A stretch of DNA of 64,000 nt. It comes from Archivesica marissinica. Its lineage: Eukaryota > Mollusca > Bivalvia > Venerida > Vesicomyidae. The notes under the pieces are model-generated. The model saw only the letters and a list, made by a program, of their open reading frames with translations. It had not been told where the DNA came from and ran no database searches. Location: NCBI GenBank assembly GCA_014843695.1, contig CM026400.1, forward strand, positions 36,440,234 through 36,504,233, written 5' to 3'. The position numbers were made by a program, and so were the translations under genes. Of the stretch, positions 37,301 through 49,750 are shown piece after piece. Position 1 is the stretch's first letter; each line of letters starts with the position of its first letter.

Positions 37301-37780
37301 GTAGGACAGTTGGTGTGTTACGTACTACGGTAGAACAGTTGGTGTGGTACGTATTACGGTAGGACAGTTGGTGTGGTACGTACTACGGTAGAACAGTTGG
37401 TGTGGTACGTACTACGGTAGAACAGTTGGTATGTTGCGTACTACGGTAGAACAGTTGGTGTGGTACGTCCTACGGTAGAACAGTTGGTGTGTTAGGTACT
37501 ACGGTAGAACAGTTGGTGTGTTACATACAACGGTAGAACAGTTGGTGTGGTACATACAACGGTAGAACAGTTGGTGTGGTACGTACTACGGTAGAACAGT
37601 TGGTGTGGTACGTACTACGGTAGGACAGTTGGTGTGGTACGTACTATGGTAGGACAGTTGGTGTGGTACGTACTACGGTAGAACAGTTGGTGTGGCACGT
37701 ACTACGGTAGAACAGTTGGTGTGGTACGTACTATGATAGGACAGTTGGTGTGGTACGTACTACGGTAGGACTGGTTGATA
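34335..37780. repeat. 29-bp minisatellite, about 119 copies, with large internal duplication
   Basis: The unit TACGGTAGAACAGTTGGTGT followed by GGTACGTAC. Variant units (GATGTGGTGCGTACTACGG, TACGCACTACGG, TACGTAATACGG) occur in the same order near 34380-34500 and 35710-35830, so a block of about 1.34 kb is duplicated. Confidence 0.97.
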
Positions 37781-37844
37781 TTATAATACAGTGTATTGAG
37801 TATAGGATGCGATACAAGTTTTAACAACTTATATTAATCATTGT

Positions 37845-38012
37845 TTGCGCGGGTGAAAGCGTACATGTGGTCATTCGTGTGGGAGGAAACCGGAGTACCC
37901 GGAGAAAACCCACCTGTCCAATCTGACGACCAATGTCCGAGGATCGAACATGTGTTGCATTAATGACAATTGAACGCCCTAACCACTGAGCTAATCAGAC
38001 AGCCTCTTATCT
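37845..38012 (-). mobile_element. tRNA-derived SINE (minus strand)
   Basis: On the minus strand the head is GCTGTCTGATTAGCTCAGTG followed by GTTAGGGCG, with B box CATGTTCGATCCTCGG. It then has the widespread metazoan word GGGTTTTCTCCGGGTACTCC followed by GGTTTCCTCCCAC. Confidence 0.75.
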
Positions 38013-38985
38013 AAAATACAAACTATCTTTGATGTTTGCACTTAGACGGGGTTGTGCATAATCGTACCTTAGATCTTACAATCGGCCTTAGACGCGGCTG
38101 TGCACAATCGTAAACATTGTGGTCGAGAGTATTTGGGTACTAAACGGCATATTAACTCGTAAATTAACACTTTCTCAAAACATTTTGTTAATAGTTATCG
38201 TGTAATTAAGAAAATATTATAAAAGTAATAATGTCTGTAGTATTAAATAAGTCGACGATAAATCAAGGAAGAGGAAAATAAACATAAACCATACTTTCGA
38301 CAAAACACGACAAAATCCGCCATATTAGGCGTTGTTACTACAACAATATTGGTCGAATTCTGCAAGGTGCGCGAATGTATAGGCTAAAGTGTCGCTATAC
38401 CTATTTGTTTCTGGTTTTGGTGATAGCAGAATTTATTCCCGAATGCTTGTTGTCTATAACTGTAGTGTCTATAGAACTTAACATTAAGTATGTAAAACTC
38501 TCTGTATCACTTAATGAGAGTATTAACAATTGCCCCTGACAAGTCCCCCCACCATTGAGAATTGGGAGGTAATATTATGTAGATCTATGTTATCACGAAA
38601 TTGGAATACTACTGCATGCTCTATCTCTCTATGCTTGTGTAGGTCATAGTTAATTCTTATTGATGGTACATAAATATATTCTATAACCCCGCTGCAAGCG
38701 TATCGCCCAATATTATAATATTCTCGATATGGCCTCATACAATCTCTGGTCTGGGTTATGTGTGTGTTTTACGTTTATTTATCGTTGCTACCAGTTTTTG
38801 GAGATTTGTGACTATTTGAACCATAAAACATGACATATGGACAGCTTAGAGTGACTCCTAAACAGACCTTATGTATGTTGATGCTTGTACTAGCCTAAGA
38901 CTTAGCTATAGAGTTATGGTCGGGCTCAGTTATCAAATATCATTACCTATCTAATTCACACATTATCGAATATAGATGCGTGTTA
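38013..38985. other. Spacer before the gypsy remnant
   Basis: No gene. Two imperfect copies of CTTAGACG(C)GG(T)TGTGCA at about 38041 and 38089, and a short minus-strand SINE tail (TTTATTTATCGTTGCTACCAG) at about 38775. Confidence 0.5.
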
Positions 38986-39004
38986 GTACAGCGTGTCTCC
39001 TGTA

Positions 39005-40419
39005 CTGACCCGATACATGTTGGTGTCCAGCTGACTACATGAGCAGACATCCGTACGAGAAGCCAAAGCGTGAAAATGCTGCCGAAGCTTAAGTGGCTTA
39101 TGTAAGTCGGCATGCAGTGCCGAAATCCTTGTCCCTTGAGGAAGTCCGTGCAGCCATCCGTGCTTGTCCTGTTTTACAAAATGTGATGGTTGCCATACAA
39201 ACTGGGAAATGGTGGAATGACCCATCTCTTGTTTCATATTTGCGTTTCAGAGACGAGTTCTCTATTCATGATGGTGTTGTCTTGCGGGACCATCGTTTGG
39301 TCATTCCAACTCCGCTGCAAGAAAGCGTTGTTGGCATAGCTCACCAGGCACACCAGGGCGTAGTAAAGACCAAGCAACTTATCAGAGAGAGAGTTTGATT
39401 CCCTGCCGTGGACAAAATGGTTGAAGATGCAGTAAAGGCATGCATCCCATGCCAGGCGTCATATCCCGGACCTAGCAAGCGTGAGCCAGTATGTCCATAT
39501 GTCCTCCCTTCTGGTCGCTGATCAGAAATTGCAATTGACTTTGCCGGTCCTCTCCCGTCGGGTCAGTACCTACTTGCTGTTGTAGATGGGCATAGTAGGT
39601 ATCCAGAGGTCGAGATTGCACGCCACGGTTATCCTAGTGTCGTGAAATCGGACAATGGTCCTCCTTTCCAAAGCCGTGAGTTTGCTGATTTTGCTACAAC
39701 TGTAGGTTTCAAACACAGAGGATTCACTCCATTATGGCCGGAAGCCAACGGTACTGTGGAGCGATTTATGGGTACTCTGAACAAGTTTGTTCGTGCTGCA
39801 GTGTCTGAAAATCGAGATTGGCGTCGTGAGTTTCACATGTTTCTCATGCACTATTGAGCAACACTACACAGCTCTACTCAAATCTCTCCATGTGAGGCCC
39901 TTAACGGTCGCAAAATGAATATAGGCCTGCCAAACATTGCTAATCCTTCGTCCGAGCATATCCCAGTATCTACTCGCATGTCCCACAACGATGCGGTGAG
40001 TAAACACAAGATGAAAGTGTATGCGGATAGGAGATGATTTAGCCTCCGATGATTACGTGCTGGTCAAACAACGTAAGTTGGACAAACGTACACCCCCATA
40101 CAATCCAGAACCGTACACTGTTGTGGAGAAGCGAGGAAGCATGTTCATTGCCAACACAACAAAAAATGATCATACCATTACTCGTAATTCTTCACATTTC
40201 AAACCGGTCCATGTCAGTATCCCAATAGAAGAAGAGGAAGCAGATCTAGAACCCGTTTTTAGTTCCATCCCATAGCTATCTGTTTACTCTCCAAACCTGG
40301 CTGCTCCTTCTCCTCAAAAGCCTATATCTCCTGCTGTCTCTTCTCCCATTTCCCTCAGGAGAAACTCCTCACGTTCTGCCAGAATGCCGAAGAGATTCAG
40401 CGATTATGAAGTTGGCTGA
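39005..40419 (+). pseudogene. Ty3/gypsy pol remnant (RNase H end, integrase), K02A2.6-like
   Basis: Broken frames read ADYMSRHP (end of RNase H), then VPKSLSLEEVRAAI. Next is the integrase HHCC finger (AHQAHQGVVKTKQLIRERV, stop, then KACIPCQ), followed by a core with IDFAGPLPSG (first D), VVKSDNGPPFQ (second D) and GTVERFMGTL (E). After it come a C-terminal PYTVVEKRGSMFI and a RRNSSRSARMPKRFSDYEV tail. Stops replace W, W, R and Q codons at about 39397, 39520, 39855 and 40273, an additional stop lies at 39091, and there is a frameshift near 40030. About 25 residues between the first and second catalytic D are deleted (SRYPEVEIA joins RHGYPSVV). Gag, protease and most of RT are absent. It is a dead 5'-truncated retroelement. 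Confidence 0.88.
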
Positions 40420-40899
40420 ATTACATGTTTTAAGTAAATTTGGATATGGTTACATTCAAATTATACTCTTCAGTAATTGGAAATTGCAACTGTTTCAGTC
40501 ATGTAAATTTTTGGAAATGTTATTGTTCATTTAGGTAAAATGTACTGTTAATTCAGGTTAAGGTTTTTTGGGTTTCATATTAATTTTGCTAAGCATTTAA
40601 ACAATGATTTTCAGTTTCATATAGTTTCATAAGGTACATTTCTAGATACTAATACGTAATTTTGTTTTGATAAAGCGTGTTTATGGTTTAAGTTTGCACA
40701 TTCCTCCACTTTAGAATATACCAAAGTGATAATCCGTATGGACACAAACAAACTTTGGATATATCTACAAATTCACATGCTGATTAGTTTGGACTAATAA
40801 TGACTCACAAGTGCATTACTCATGTGGATTAAATAAGACAGTCTATGTTGATTTCATGCAACTATTGTCTTTATTGATACATGTATATGCTCCTTTTTC

Positions 40900-40913
40900 A
40901 AGGTTGGGAGGAA
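40900..40913 (+). other. Polypurine tract of the gypsy element
   Basis: AAGGTTGGGAGGAA directly precedes TGTCGTGTTTAG, the usual position of the plus-strand primer before the 3' LTR. The sequence 40420-40899 is 3' untranslated element sequence with no gene. Confidence 0.5.
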
Positions 40914-40946
40914 TGTCGTGTTTAGTGCTATTTAATTTAGTAGTCT

Positions 40947-40986
<40 letters not shown>

Positions 40987-41106
40987 CGTGCTATTCACAC
41001 AGGCACACGCATGTTTCCGGTAGCATCTTGAACATTAGAATAAGTATATGGTTTTCAGAATAAACACGTTTAGAACCTCACGAGCTGTGTTGTGATTCTT
41101 CAAACA
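40914..41106 (+). mobile_element. Putative 3' LTR of the gypsy element
   Basis: Starts TGTCGTGTTTAGTGC and ends CTTCAAACA (TG...CA). It contains an AATAAA-type word (CAGAATAAACACG) and an (AT)n tract at about 40950-40981. About 193 bp. The 5' LTR is not in the window, so the boundary cannot be verified by comparison. Confidence 0.5.
40949..40983. repeat. (AT)n microsatellite
   Basis: Uninterrupted TA dinucleotides within the putative LTR. Confidence 0.9.
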
Positions 41107-41195
41107 TAATATTTATGATATATTAATCATGTCCCATTCCCAAATATAGGTTGAAGATGAAATCCTCATGAACTTAAAGTTAAGTATCTCTGCCT

Positions 41196-41475
41196 GTTTA
41201 TTTATCGTCGCTACCGGTTGCCCATTTGAGCGACGCCTCCTGAAGAGATTAGTAATTTTAGATTTTGGAGGATAGTGCAATGATACAGACAGAGACCCAT
41301 TCCAGAGTCTCCTCTGGTTCTTTTACGTGCACGGTGTAAAGCACCGACACGAGACCTCGGTTTAACGTCCCATCTGAACGACTGTTAATTTTATTAGGGT
41401 CAGACGGGGGATCGAACCTGCGATCCCTGGATTACCAGTTCAGCGTTTTACCACTGGGCTACAGATCCGTCTGTA
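41196..41475 (-). mobile_element. Full-length tRNA-derived SINE (minus strand)
   Basis: On the minus strand: CAGACGGATCTGTAGCCCAG (A box), loop CTGGTAA (anticodon-like GGT), CGCAGGTTCGATCCCCCGTC (intact B box), then a body with GAGTCTCTGTCTGTATCATTG-type sequence. It ends in GCAACCGGTAGCGACGATAA followed by ATAAAC. Same family as 6264-6446 and the fragment near 38775. Confidence 0.85.
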
Positions 41476-41813
41476 GATATCAAACTGGGTGTGTACTTTA
41501 TTTTATATATTAAGAATTAAAACACTGTCGTGACGTCATCCTTTTGTACTTGCAGTCCATTATTATTAATATTGGACTGGCGTCAAAATGAAAACTGTAT
41601 TTTATTAAATACTACGCGTAAATGTACGAAATTAACAATTTTAATTGTAAGGATCTTGTACACGTGTGCGTTTTAAGTAAGATATCAGCCTCAAACGGAT
41701 CCAATATGTAAAATATTGGTACTGTCTTCGGCGTACCCATCTCACACAGTCCAATATTATACATATTAGATCGTTTTCGGCTTATATCCTATACATAGTA
41801 AACACTCTTATGT
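41476..41813. other. Spacer with short hairpin words
   Basis: No gene. GTCCATTATTATTAATATTGGAC at about 41556 and AGTCCAATATTATAC at about 41748 share an inverted core. Confidence 0.4.
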
Positions 41814-41909
41814 GCGATTGTCGATTTTAAGGCTGCTTTTGATACGGTTTGGATAGACGGCTTATGGTTCAAGCTCAGTTCTAGCAATTTGGGCAGGCAT
41901 GCATTTTAT
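41814..41909 (+). pseudogene. LINE reverse-transcriptase fragment
   Basis: The open segment AIVDFKAAFDTVWIDGLWFK followed by LSSSNLGRHAFY matches the non-LTR RT motif in which a conserved VDF-x2-AFDTVW box is followed by GLW-x-KL. Only about 32 codons survive. Confidence 0.7.
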
Positions 41910-41914
41910 ACATA

Positions 41915-42195
41915 CAGTAATAACCGTTTATTAATCCACCGACATAGTCGGCGCAGATTTATGGAATGGAGCATGTCTGTAATACTAGATGTACGATAGA
42001 AGTCAGCATTTGTACAACGGTCTCTTAGCTGGACATCTTCAATTTGATCTATCTCTATTTGGGTATGGGGCGATCAAATCGCGGAGCCATATATTCTAGC
42101 TTGGTTCTCAATAGAGTCATGTAAGCCATGGATTTAAGGGGTTTGGATTTAACCTTGATGTTCCTACGTAGAAACCGTATTGATGGTTTCCCTTC
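41915..42195 (-). pseudogene. LINE ORF2 C-terminal fragment (minus strand)
   Basis: The minus strand reads PSIRFLRRNIKVKSKPLKSM, then AYMTLLRTKLEYMAPRFDR, followed by stops and a degraded tail. This resembles the C-terminal end of jockey/CR1-type ORF2 (FLRRNLK...Y.LVRP.LEY). Orientation is opposite to the adjacent RT fragment, so they are not one simple copy. Confidence 0.65.
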
Positions 42196-42199
42196 TTTC

Positions 42200-45100
42200 T
42201 TTGTTGATCTATTGATGTGAGACATGTTGTTGACCTATTGATGTGAGACATGTTGTGACCTATTGATGTACGGCATGTTGTTGACCTATTGATGTGAGGC
42301 ATGTTGTTGACCTATTGATGTGAGACATGTTGTTGACCTATTGATGTACGGCATGTTGTTGACCTATTGATGTGAGGCATGTTGTTGACCTATTGATGTA
42401 CGGAATGTTGTTGACCTATTGATGTGAGGCATGTTGTTGACCTATTGATGTACGGAATGTTGTTGACCTATTGATGTACGGAATGTTGTTGACCTATTGA
42501 TGTACGGAATGTTGTTGACCTATTGATGTACGGAATGTTGTTGACCTATTGATGTACGGAATGTTGTTGACCTATTGATGTACGGAATGTTGTTGACCTA
42601 TTGATGTACGGAATGTTGTTGACCTATTGATGTACGGAATGTTGTTGACCTATTGATGTGAGGCATGTTGTTGACCTATTGATGTACGGAATGTTGTTGA
42701 CCTATTGATGTACGGACTGTTGTTGACCTATTGATGTACGGAATGTTATTGACCTATTGATGTGAGGGATGTTGTTGACCTATTGATGTACGGAAAGTTA
42801 TTGACCTATTGATGTGAGGGATGTTGTTGACCTATTGATGTACGGACAGTTATTGACCTATTGATGTGAGGGATGTTGTTGACCTATTGATGTACGGAAA
42901 GTTATTGACCTATTGATGTGAGGGATGTTGTTGACCTATTGATGTACGGAATGTTATTGACCTATTGATGTGAGGGATGTTGTTGACCTATTGATGTACG
43001 GAATGTTATTGACCTATTGATGTGAGGGATGTTGTTGACCTATTGATGTACGGAATGTTATTGACCTATTGATGTGAGGGATGTTGTTGACCTATTGATG
43101 TACGGAATGTTATTGACCTATTGATGTGAGGGATGTTGTTGACCTATTGATGTACGGAATGTTGTTGACCTATTGATGTGAGGGATGTTGTTGACCTATT
43201 GATGTACGGAATGTTATTGACCTATTGATGTACGGCATGTTGTTGACCTATTGATGTACGGTGTTGTTGACCTATTGATGTGAGGCATGTTGTTGACCTA
43301 TTGATGTACGGAATGTTGTTGACCTATTGATGTGAGGGATGTTGTTGACCTATTGATGTACGGAATGTTGTTGACCTATTGATGTACGGAATGTTGTTGA
43401 CCTATTGATGTACGGAATGTTATTGACCTATTGATGTACGGAATGTTGTTGACCTATTGATGTACGGAATGTTGTTGACCTATTGATGTACGGAATGTTG
43501 TTGACCTATTGATGTACGGAATGTTATTGACCTATTGATGTACGGAATGTTATTGACCTATTGATGTACGGAATGTTATTGACCTAATGATGTACGGCAT
43601 GTTGTTGACCTAATGATGTGAGGCGTGTTGTTGACCTAATGATGTGAGGCATGTTATTGACCTAATGATGTACGGCATGTTGTTGACCTAATGATGTGAG
43701 GCGTGTTGTTGACCTATTGATGTACGGAATGTTGTTGACCTATTGATGTGAGGGATGTTGTTGACCTATTGATGTACGGAATGTTGTTGACCTATTGATG
43801 TACGGACTGTTATTGACCTATTGATGTACGGAATGTTGTTGACCTATTGATGTACGGAATGTTGTTGACCTATTGATGTACGGAATGTTGTTGACCTATT
43901 GATGTACGGAATGTTATTGACCTATTGATGTACGGAATGTTATTGACCTATTGATGTACGGAATGTTATTGACCTAATGATGTACGGCATGTTGTTGACC
44001 TAATGATGTGAGGCATGTTGTTGACCTAATGATGTGAGGCATGTTGTTGACCTAATGATGTGAGGCATGTTGTTGACCTATTGATGTACGGAATGTTGTT
44101 GAACCATTGATGTGAGGCATGTTGTTGACATATTGATGTACGGCATGTTGTTGAATCATTGATGTGAGGCATGTTGTTGACCTATTGATGTACGGAATGT
44201 TGTTGACCTAATGATGTACGGCATGTTGTTGACCTATTGATGTACGGCATGTTGTTGACATATTGATGTACGGAATGTTATTGACCTATTGATGTACGGA
44301 ATGTTATTGACCTAATGATGTACGGCATGTTGTTGACCTATTGATGTACGGAATGTTGTTGACCTATTGATGTACGGAATTTTGTTGACCTATTGATGTA
44401 CGGAATGTTGTTGACCTATTGATGTGAGGCATGTTGCTGACCTATTGATGTACGGAATGTTGTTGACATATTGATGTACGGAATGTTGTTGACCTATTGA
44501 TGTACGGACTGTTATTGACCTATTAATGTACGGACTGTTATTGACCTATTGATGTGAGGGATGTTGTTGACCTATTGATGTACGGAAAGTTATTGACCTA
44601 TTGATGTGAGGGATGTTGTTGACCTATTGATGTACGGAAAGTTATTGACCTATTGATGTGAGGGATGTTGTTGACCTATTGATGTACGGAAAGTTATTGA
44701 CCTATTGATGTGAGGGATGTTGTTGACCTATTGATGTACGGAATGTTATTGACCTATTGATGTGAGGGATGTTGTTGACCTATTGATGTACGGAATGTTA
44801 TTGACCTATTGATGTGAGGGATGTTGTTGACCTATTGATGTACGGAATGTTGTTGACCTATTGATGTGAGGGATGTTGTTGACCTATTGATGTACGGAAT
44901 GTTGTTGACCTATTGATGTGAGGATGTTGTTGACCTATTGATGTACGGAATGTTGTTGACCTATTGATGTGAGGATGTTGACCTTTGATGTACGGAATGT
45001 TGTTGACCTATTGATGTACGGAATGTTGTTGACCTATTGATGTACGGAATGTTGTTGACCTATTGATGTACGGAATGTTGTTGACCTATTGATGTACGGA

Positions 45101-48100
45101 ATGTTGTTGACATATTGATGTACGGAATGTTGTTGACCTATTGATGTACGGAATGTTATTGACCTATTGATGTACGGAATGTTATTGACCTATTGATGTA
45201 CGGAATGTTATTGACCTAATGATGTACGGCATGTTGTTGACCTAATGATGTGAGGCATGTTGTTGACCTAATGATGTGAGGCATGTTGTTGACCTAATGA
45301 TGTGAGGCATGTTGTTGACCTAATGATGTACGGAATGTTGTTGACCTATTGATGTACGGAATGTTGTTGAACCATTGATGTGAGGCATGTTGTTGACATA
45401 TTGATGTACGGCATGTTGTTGAATCATTGATGTGAGGCATGTTGTTGACCTATTGATGTACGGAATGTTGTTGACCTAATGATGTACGGCATGTTGTTGA
45501 CCTATTGATGTACGGCATGTTGTTGACATATTGATGTACGGAATGTTATTGACCTATTGATGTGAGGGATGTTGTTGACCTATTGATGTACGGAATGTTG
45601 TTGACCTATTGATGTGAGGGATGTTGTTGACCTATTGATGTACGGAATGTTGTTGACCTATTGATGTGAGGGATGTTGTTGACCTATTGATGTACGGAAT
45701 GTTGTTGACCTATTGATGTACGGAATGTTGTTGACCTATTGATGTACGGAATGTTGTTGACCTATTGATGTACGGAATGTTGTTGACCTATTGATGTACG
45801 GAATGTTGTTGACCTATTGATGTGAGGGATGTTGTTGACCTATTGATGTACGGAATGTTGTTGACCTATTGATGTGAGGGATGTTGTTGACCTATTGATG
45901 TACGGAATGTTGTTGACCTATTGATGTGAGGGATGTTGTTGACCTATTGATGTACGGAATGTTGTTGACCTATTGATGTACGGAATGTTGTTGACCTATT
46001 GATGTACGGAATGTTGTTGACCTATTGATGTACGGAATGTTGTTGACCTATTGATGTACGGAATGTTGTTGACCTATTGATGTACGGAATGTTGTTGACC
46101 TATTGATGTACGGAATGTTGTTGACCTATTGATGTACGGAATGTTGTTGACCTATTGATGTACGGCATGTTGTTGACCTATTGATGTACGGAATGTTGTT
46201 GACCTATTGATGTGAGGCATGTTGTTGACCTATTGATGTACGGAATGTTGTTGACCTATTGATGTACGGAATTGTTGACCTATTGTTACGGATGTTGTTG
46301 ACCTATTGATGTACGGAATGTTGTTGACCTATTGATGTACGGAATGTTGTTGACCTATTGATGTACGGAATGTTGTTGACCTATTGATGTACGGAATGTT
46401 GTTGACCTATTGATGTACGGAATGTTATTGACCTATTGATGTACGGAATGTTATTGACCTATTGATGTACGGAATGTTATTGACCTAATGATGTACGGCA
46501 TGTTGTTGACCTAATGATGTGAGGCGTGTTGTTGACCTAATGATGTGAGGCATGTTGTTGACCTAATGATGTGAGGCATGTTGTTGACCTAATGATGTAC
46601 GGAATGTTGTTGACCTATTGATGTACGGAATGTTGTTGAACCATTGATGTGAGGCATGTTGTTGACATATTGATGTACGGCATGTTGTTGAATCATTGAT
46701 GTGAGGCATGTTGTTGACCTATTGATGTACGGAATGTTGTTGACCTAATGATGTACGGCATGTTGTTGACCTATTGATGTACGGAATGTTGTTGACCTAT
46801 TGATGTACGGAATGTTGTTGACCTATTGATGTACGGAATGTTGTTGACCTATTGATGTACGGATGTTGTTGACCTATTGATGTACGGAATGTTGTTGACC
46901 TATTGATGTACGGAATGTTGTTGACCTATTGATGTACGGAATGTTGTTGACCTATTGATGTACGGAATGTTGTTGACCTATTGATGTACGGAATGTTGTT
47001 GACCTATTGATGTACGGAATGTTGTTGACCTATTGATGTACGGAATGTTGTTGACCTATTGATGTACGGAATGTTGTTGACCTATTGATGTACGGAATGT
47101 TATTGACCTATTGATGTGGATGTTGTTGACCTATTGATGTACGGAATGTGTTGACCTATTGATGTGAGGGATGTTGTTGACCTATTGATGTACGGAATGT
47201 TGTTGACCTATTGATGTGAGGGATGTTGTTGACCTATTGATGTACGGAATGTTGTTGACCTATTGATGTGAGGGATGTTGTTGACCTATTGATGTACGGA
47301 ATGTTGTTGACCTATTGATGTGAGGGATGTTTTGACCTATTGATGTACGGATGTTGTTGACCTATGATGTACGGCATGTTGTTGACCTATGATGTACGGA
47401 ATGTTGTTGACCTAATGATGTGAGGCATGTTGTTGACCTATTGATGTACGGAATGTTGTTGACCTATTGATGTACGGATGTTGTTGACCTATTGATGTAC
47501 GGAATGTTGTTGACCTATTGATGTACGGAATGTTGTTGACCTATTGATGTACGGAATGTTGTTGACCTATTGATGTGAGGGATGTTGTTGACCTATTGAT
47601 GTACGGAATGTTGTTGACCTATTGATGTACGGAATGTTGTTGACCTTTGATGTACGGAATGTTTTGACCTATTGATGTACGGAATGTTGTTGACCTATTG
47701 ATGTACGGAATGTTATTGACCTATTGATGTACGGAATGTTATTGACCTAATGATGTACGGCATGTTGTTGACCTAATGATGTGAGGCATGTTGTTGACCT
47801 AATGATGTGAGGCATGTTGTTGACCTAATGATGTGAGGCATGTTGTTGACCTATTGATGTACGGAATGTTGTTGACCTATTGATGTACGGAATGTTGTTG
47901 AACCATTGATGTGAGGCATGTTGTTGACATATTGATGTACGGCATGTTGTTGAATCATTGATGTGAGGCATGTTGTTGACCTATTGATGTACGGAATGTT
48001 GTTGACCTAATGATGTACGGCATGTTGTTGACCTATTGATGTACGGCATGTTGTTGACATATTGATGTACGGAATGTTATTGACCTATTGATGTACGGAA

Positions 48101-48328
48101 TGTTGTTGACCTATTGATGTACGGAATGTTGTTGACCTATTGATGTGAGGGATGTTGTTGACCTATTGATGTACGGAATGTTGTTGACCTATTGATGTAA
48201 GGAATGTTGTTGACCTATTGATGTACGGAATGTTGTTGACCTATTGATGTACGGAATGTTGTTGACCTATTGATGTACGGAATGTTGTTGACCTATTGAT
48301 GTACGGAATGTTGTTGACCTATTGATGT
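42200..48328. repeat. 26-bp satellite, about 235 copies, with about 1.27-kb higher-order period
   Basis: The unit GACCTATTGATGTACGGAAT followed by GTTGTT, with variants GTGAGGCATG, GTGAGGGATG and GTTATT. A distinctive run (GAACCATTGATGTGAGGCAT, then GACATATTGATG, then GAATCATTGATG) recurs at 44101, 45369, 46638 and 47900, i.e. every 1262-1269 bp. Right-hand copies carry scattered 1-4 bp deletions. The array continues into the assembly gap. Confidence 0.97.
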
Positions 48329-49328
48329 NNNNNNNNNNNNNNNNNNNNNNNNNNNNNNNNNNNNNNNNNNNNNNNNNNNNNNNNNNNNNNNNNNNNNNNN
48401 NNNNNNNNNNNNNNNNNNNNNNNNNNNNNNNNNNNNNNNNNNNNNNNNNNNNNNNNNNNNNNNNNNNNNNNNNNNNNNNNNNNNNNNNNNNNNNNNNNNN
48501 NNNNNNNNNNNNNNNNNNNNNNNNNNNNNNNNNNNNNNNNNNNNNNNNNNNNNNNNNNNNNNNNNNNNNNNNNNNNNNNNNNNNNNNNNNNNNNNNNNNN
48601 NNNNNNNNNNNNNNNNNNNNNNNNNNNNNNNNNNNNNNNNNNNNNNNNNNNNNNNNNNNNNNNNNNNNNNNNNNNNNNNNNNNNNNNNNNNNNNNNNNNN
48701 NNNNNNNNNNNNNNNNNNNNNNNNNNNNNNNNNNNNNNNNNNNNNNNNNNNNNNNNNNNNNNNNNNNNNNNNNNNNNNNNNNNNNNNNNNNNNNNNNNNN
48801 NNNNNNNNNNNNNNNNNNNNNNNNNNNNNNNNNNNNNNNNNNNNNNNNNNNNNNNNNNNNNNNNNNNNNNNNNNNNNNNNNNNNNNNNNNNNNNNNNNNN
48901 NNNNNNNNNNNNNNNNNNNNNNNNNNNNNNNNNNNNNNNNNNNNNNNNNNNNNNNNNNNNNNNNNNNNNNNNNNNNNNNNNNNNNNNNNNNNNNNNNNNN
49001 NNNNNNNNNNNNNNNNNNNNNNNNNNNNNNNNNNNNNNNNNNNNNNNNNNNNNNNNNNNNNNNNNNNNNNNNNNNNNNNNNNNNNNNNNNNNNNNNNNNN
49101 NNNNNNNNNNNNNNNNNNNNNNNNNNNNNNNNNNNNNNNNNNNNNNNNNNNNNNNNNNNNNNNNNNNNNNNNNNNNNNNNNNNNNNNNNNNNNNNNNNNN
49201 NNNNNNNNNNNNNNNNNNNNNNNNNNNNNNNNNNNNNNNNNNNNNNNNNNNNNNNNNNNNNNNNNNNNNNNNNNNNNNNNNNNNNNNNNNNNNNNNNNNN
49301 NNNNNNNNNNNNNNNNNNNNNNNNNNNN
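48329..49328. other. Assembly gap, 1000 N
   Basis: Exactly 1000 unknown bases, probably a fixed-size placeholder. It lies between two different arrays, so the true content is likely more satellite of unknown length. Confidence 0.99.
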
Positions 49329-49750
49329 CCGAGGAGGGTTGACAATAAGTACCGATGGCCTAGTTGGGTTGGCAATAAGTACCAATGGCAATAAGTACCA
49401 ATGGCCGAGGGGGGTTGACAATAAGTACCAATGGCCAAGGGGGGTTGGCAATAAGTACCAATGGCTAGTGTGTGTCAAAAGTACCAATGACAATAAGTAC
49501 AATGACAATAAGTACCAATGACAAATGTACGAATGACAATAAGTACCAATGACAATAAGTACGAATGACACTAAGTACCAATGACCGAGGGGGGTTGGCA
49601 ATAATACCAATGACAATAAGTACCAACTGACAATAAGTACGAATGACAATAAGTACCAAATGGTTGAGGGGTTGGCAATAAGTACAATGACAATAATACC
49701 AATGGCCGAGGGGGGTCGGCAATAAGTACCAATGGCGGAGCGGGTATTGA
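49329..49750. repeat. Degenerate tandem array (CAATAAGTACCAATGGCC)
   Basis: Units of about 18-30 bp built from GGCAATAAGTACCAATGGCC, GAGGGGGGTT and GACAATAAGTACCAATGA, in irregular order. Unrelated in sequence to the 26-bp array left of the gap. Confidence 0.9.

Noticed and set aside
42200..48328. CRISPR-like regular repeats
   Set aside because: Units are contiguous, without unique spacers, in a eukaryotic region with no cas genes; the same holds for every array here.
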